Source: Gnetum montanum
Taxonomy: Eukaryota > Streptophyta > Gnetopsida > Gnetales > Gnetaceae
NCBI GenBank assembly: GCA_015680685.1
Contig: MNCI01023765.1
Span: 467,264 to 531,263, forward strand
DNA length: 64,000 bases
Reading direction: 5' to 3'
Shown here: one piece after another, positions 59,881 to 64,000 of the stretch
How the letters are laid out: each line of letters opens with the position of its first letter
Numbering within the stretch: the stretch's first letter is position 1
Notes under the pieces: model-generated
Databases searched by the model: none
The model's input: the letters and a program-made list of their open reading frames with translations, nothing else
What the model was told of the DNA's origin: nothing
Translations under genes and position numbers: made by a program

Positions 59881-61255
59881 TGACCTAATGGATATAACCA
59901 TGTAGGGCCATCAATTTTTGATTTTTCACTTTTCAAATTGTTGTTTTTACCTTTTTTAGGGTAATCTCATTAGTGAATAAAATGCTCATGTGACTTGTCG
60001 GTTGAGGTGTTGTTCTATGCTATTAAGTTATAGGTGATTAATTATTTGGATAGTGAGCCCACAACATCCACCTAGCCATCCCATTAATAAGAGGTTCTAC
60101 TCTAGGTACAATGATATTCTTGCATCAATAAAACTTAAAGTAACTTTATACTCATTATGCCTAGAGTGAAGAATGATGGACTAAGAGGGAATGGCCAGGG
60201 TGTGACATCAAGGGAACTTGTGGATTCTCTTTGGTGAAATTTGTATGTGCTATCATGCAGCTTGGTTGTACTAAGGTCCTTGTAGATCTAATGAAAAATG
60301 GGAGTAAGAGTAATAACGACACTCAATAAAGAAACTCAATGTTGTTATAGAGGGTTCCACTGGAAAGACATGCATCCATGCCTGAAGGTTGGCAGCTTCT
60401 CTAGATCACTTTTGGAAAAGACAAAGTGCCAAAGTGGGTAGATGAAGAAATAGACAAGAAAGAAGAAAAAGAAAAGATTAAGAAGGATGTGTCGCAGAGA
60501 AATTCAAATCACTCCTCCCTTGGACAAAATGTCAAGTGATCGTACGCCTTTCTGTCATGATGCTCTTATGGTTGTCTATCGTTGGATGAAACAATGCAAT
60601 GTCACTGGTTAGAGGTATGGACTTGGTCTTGATTTTGGAGTGAAAGGCTAATGATACCTTAATTGCACCCCACACTCAAGATTCATTATGCCCAGGGTAT
60701 GTTACCTTGCGTCCCGATCTTTGCAATCCCTTCTACGATTCATCTCACCCCACTGTCTAGGTATTTCTAACTTGTGTCTTGTGTGGCATAGAATTCATAC
60801 CTCATCACGATGGTATTTAACATGTGTGTGTTTTGTTGTGCTGCTACAGATTGCATTTAACCCTTTTAGTGCCTATGGACATTTTAAGGTGTGGTTACGT
60901 AAGGGCATGATAGGTAGGAACCTACTTTGGGGAGGACCCACTTGTGTAAGTTTTGTAATTTGCACTCATTGCACGTCACCACATCATCTTATACCCTTCG
61001 AGTATTGCATTGCTAAATTTATTCTTCCCTTTATCATCATTTCAAATTGGACATTCTTGTGCACCACTACATGTCCTTTTTCCACATCCTTTTCAAGAAA
61101 TTCATTATATAATTCCACTTCATTACAATTTTTGTGCCTTAATGTCTATTTAACATTATCCTAGACCTTCTAAATCTACTTTAAATCCTTGCTTTTTGGC
61201 CATGGAAATTCAAAAATTTGTCAATTTTTCCCAGTACCCTATTTTGGAAGGGACG
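59881..61255 (+). other. Element D 3' noncoding region
   Basis: No supported gene. It shares blocks with 3990-4930 of element A, including CTACTTTGGGGAGGACCC near 60920. A 158-codon ORF at 60688-61164 has no counterpart in A and is judged accidental. Confidence 0.6.
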
Positions 61256-61344
61256 TGATATTGGGTACCTAGTATTGGGTTTGACACGATATCAGGTTCA
61301 CGCTAGCGCATACGTGATATCATGTCCATAAAACCTATATATAT
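61256..61344 (+). promoter_or_regulatory. LTR-like U3 with GATATC palindromes and TATA box (D 3' LTR start or unit G promoter)
   Basis: TGATATTGGG start, GATATC at 61288 and 61316, TATATATAT at 61336-61344. A C-rich run follows at 61351-61374. The downstream sequence does not match the D LTR. Confidence 0.6.
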
Positions 61345-61857
61345 GGATCCTCCCCCCCTCCCCCCCCCCACCCACGTGCATCAACATCATTTTCCACAGT
61401 TGTTGCAATTTTCTTTCACGAATTTTCACACTTGCGCACCTATCATTTAAACATCCATATTTGGTTCATTAACGCTTAGATTCTCCTTTCGATCAAACCT
61501 ACTTAAACCTAGAGTATTTAACTCAGTTGTGGGGGAAGGGTATGCTCTAAGTTGCACATAGTTTTTTTGAAATTCATTGTGACCCGAAGGATATCATAGG
61601 GGTAAGTGATCTTAAAAAAATGATAAGAACTTATGCCAAACCAATTTTATTCCTTTACTCAAACCATGGAAATTATTTTTCGAGTCACCTAATCAAATTG
61701 GGCCCCACATTAAAACTTTTAGGGGGATTTTCTTGAAACTTTCTAACTCTGAATCACACTAAGCAAGAATTGAATTCATTAAAGGAAATGAGTAAGGTAT
61801 AAGATAATTAAATTTTACTAAATGACCTTACTAACAATTGATCCTGTGTGATTACAG

Positions 61858-64000
61858 ATGGTCCCTAAATAAGGACAACAAGGAGGACCCTCTTAGGGTG
61901 CATCCAAATGGCCAAGTAGAGGTAGGGGCCACGTGCCTCCCGTAGAACATGTAGATCAGGAGGCACAGTCATTTAACATCCATCAAGACTAGGCATGTAG
62001 AAGGTGGAGAAGGTAGGGTACTTGAATAGGGACAACATCACACGTTGTCTCTAGAATGCGTTCAGGTGATTTGGGAAAGGCCCACATCAGTTGTAGTGAT
62101 CGTGGAACTCAATTTTGGATCGTTTACCAAAATTTCCCCTAAGTTAGTTAGAGATCAACTTAAAGGATCTCTACTATGGCTTGTTCTCTCAGAGTCTTGA
62201 ATGGTACTTGGGGGAGATGTACAAATTTTGGCATAATAAGGAAGAAGGAACCACTGCTGATATTGGTGGGATTTCAGTCAATTTCTCTACTAAGGCCATT
62301 TTGGAAGTTCTGAACCTTCTGAATACAAGGCCTAGTGTTGCTCACCTGTCCACTCACTCTAATGCTGATGCATGGAAAATATGGTTAAAAAGGAAATATG
62401 ACAAGGAAGATAAAACATATGGGAGACTCACCCTTGAAGAGAGAATCTATTTCAAAATTGACACCTATCACCTTTTTCCAACAAAATAATTAAATAGAAT
62501 TTTCACCTATGTGGCTAGAGGAAGTGTAATCTTGATGGGCAAGGTTGATGCCAACCTACCCCATCTATATCTCACAGAAATATTAAGGCGGTTTGAAGAA
62601 TGTAAGATAGGGAAGTTTGCATTGCCTTTTCCTTGTCTAATTAGAAAACTGTGCCGACATGCTGGAATTCTGGGGTACACTAATGACGTCCCCAGGAAAG
62701 CTCAAAATGCCTCATATGCTAAATTACTAAAGCCACCAACACCAAGGAAAGATGCTGATGAGACATTAGAGCCTAAGCAAGAGTAGACAGTTAGGCCCAC
62801 TGCACCTAAAATAGTAGGGCCTAGCAAACTTTTGGACATAAGGCCTAGTTAACAATAGGAAGTAGGGTCCAGCACGCAAACCACAGGCCAGCAAGATCAA
62901 TTGTCATCGCTAGCACAAGATTATTGACTATCGATGAGCCATCTTTGAGCCATCATAGAAATGGTTAGTTGGGGAATTTTTGATGAGGCTAACCTCTTCA
63001 AGGTCATTGATGATTTCATACAGCCCACGGTCTCAATTGATCACGCATGGGGTGATGTTTCTATACAAATAGGAGGAGGGGAATCACATTGGTCATAGAA
63101 GACCTCTAGAAATGCTGCATCTTTTCAAGTGCAATTAGAAACTGGTGAAAGTGCCATAGTAGTGGTCATGCAACACCAGGATATAGATGGAGTAGTAGAA
63201 GTGGTCATAGCCCACATTAAAGAATCATTCAATGTCCCTGTTGTGTCATCGATAGATTTCACAGAAGCACACAATGCTCAAGCCTTAGTCGATCCCTCGA
63301 TGACTCCTGTAGATCATGAGGATTTTGTGGATCGGTTGCTACAACTAGGAAAAGTGATGACATCCTTGTTTGAAATCCCTCAAGATGTCATAGCAACACA
63401 ATAAGACCTCATCTCCATAAAAGGAAAGTTGATCATGGCAAAGGTTAGGGCTGAACATGCAGAGGATGAGTTGAAAAGACTCCAAGAGAAGTTCATCACC
63501 TTGCAAGCTGCATAGTGGGATGTATCCCAATTTATCCTAGTCAACTAGCTAGAGTCATTTTAGATAGAGCAGCTAAATAAATTATTAGAAGAGAATAAAA
63601 GGGTGGCAAGGGAAAAAGAGAAGGCTGATTGGGATGCTTCAAAGGCACAAGCCCAAACGTATGCACATGCCAAAGCACTCAAGGCCTTACAAGAAGAAAA
63701 TAAACACCTTGTCGCTAAAAATATCTAGTTGGCCATAATCAAAAAATAGAAGAATGTTCTCAAAGAGAATTTCTAGAAAATGCAAGAATAATTAATAAGG
63801 GTCAACTAGCACATGAATCGCATAGCCAGAGAAAATAGGACCCTCTCAATGGAGGAAGTACACGTGATTCGTCAAAAGATGGCTATTGAAATAAGCACAT
63901 GGAAAAATGAGGGTAAGTGACATGAGAAGTTGAAGGAACATTTTTGAGATTAAGTGAGGATGTATAAGTAGATCATTGAAAAATAAATCCATATGGCCAA
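61858..64000 (+). pseudogene. Unit G ORF: coiled-coil transposon protein, degenerate, runs off window
   Basis: Possible start ATG at 61858. Recognisable protein from about 62100: LEWYLGEMYKFWHNKEEGT, GGISVNFSTKAILEVLNLLN, LEERIYFKIDTYHLFPTK (stop at 62487), then RGSVILMGKVDANLPHLYLT and PFPCLIRKLCRHAGILGYTN. This first part resembles the domain often labelled putative plant transposon protein. An acidic/Gln linker follows, then LFEIPQDVIATQ (63360) and KGKLIMAKVRAEHAEDELKR leading into a long coiled coil (63600-63900). It matches unit F segment by segment. No catalytic residues recognised. The end lies beyond the window. Confidence 0.7.

Larger units (their letters stand above)
56784..61255 (+). 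mobile_element. Element D: gag-only relative of element A
   Basis: 5' LTR (56784-57623), tRNA-Asp-type primer binding site, degenerate gag, Pro/Ser-rich linker and a noncoding 3' region sharing blocks with A. No protease, RT, RNase H or integrase is found. It is inserted in remnant H. The right boundary is uncertain: at 61256 a TGATATTGGG start looks like its 3' LTR, but after the TATA box the sequence no longer matches the D 5' LTR. Confidence 0.75.

Noticed and set aside
60688-61164. 158-codon plus-strand ORF in element D 3' region
   Set aside because: No domain recognised, no counterpart ORF in the matching region of element A, and composition like the surrounding noncoding DNA.
61256-62100. 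Complete 3' LTR of element D
   Set aside because: Only the first ~90 bp (U3 palindromes and TATA) resemble the D LTR; the rest, including the expected CTCATCA end, is not found.

Overview
This is nuclear DNA of a land plant, most likely a seed plant with a large, transposon-packed genome; a gymnosperm is a plausible guess but nothing here proves it. About 80% of the window is old, nested Ty3/gypsy LTR retrotransposon. One intact spliced host gene is recognisable, a five-KH-domain RNA-binding protein at about 42.59-45.93 kb. I saw no rRNA, functional tRNA, CRISPR or prokaryotic feature.

Layout. (1) 1-6304: element A, a gag-protease-only LTR element with a tRNA-Asp-type primer binding site; its 5' LTR is cut by the window edge. 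(2) 6305-40536: element C, a large Tat-like gypsy element split by two insertions. Its gag-protease and an antisense ORF lie at 6305-13604, and its reverse transcriptase, RNase H, integrase and 3' LTR lie at 31789-40536. A sits at its left. Element B (13610-31783) sits in its middle with a perfect 5-bp target duplication, ACATG. (3) Element B is complete at 18,174 bp. Its order is LTR, repeat-rich leader, gag-PR, motif array, antisense ORF, motif array, RT-RNaseH-aRNaseH-INT, motif array, polypurine tract, LTR. (4) 40537-41533: 5' LTR and leader of element E on the minus strand, of the A/D type, into which C inserted. (5) 41.7-42.4 kb: tRNA-like SINE heads. (6) 42.59-45.93 kb: the KH gene, followed by a duplicated 3' flank and AT-rich DNA to about 50.1 kb. 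(7) 50.4-52.66 kb: unit F on the minus strand, a coiled-coil transposon ORF behind an LTR-like promoter. (8) 52.8-53.8 kb: candidate solo LTR I. (9) 55.19-56.78 kb: gypsy RNase H-integrase remnant H on the minus strand. (10) 56784-61255: element D, a relative of A inserted in the RNase H domain of H. (11) 61256-64000: unit G, the plus-strand relative of F, running off the window.

Most notable: B and C, two diverged families, share an unusual plan in which gag-PR and pol are separate blocks. Between them lies a conserved multi-kilobase ORF on the opposite strand. Each block boundary is marked by clusters of a degenerate ~25-30 bp motif with core CTTAAACTAG, about 33 copies in all. A second theme is the clustering of GATATC palindromes just upstream of TATA boxes in five otherwise diverged LTR or promoter-like regions. 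All transposon genes are broken by stops, frameshifts or lost catalytic residues. In B gag the stops are strongly biased to TAG.
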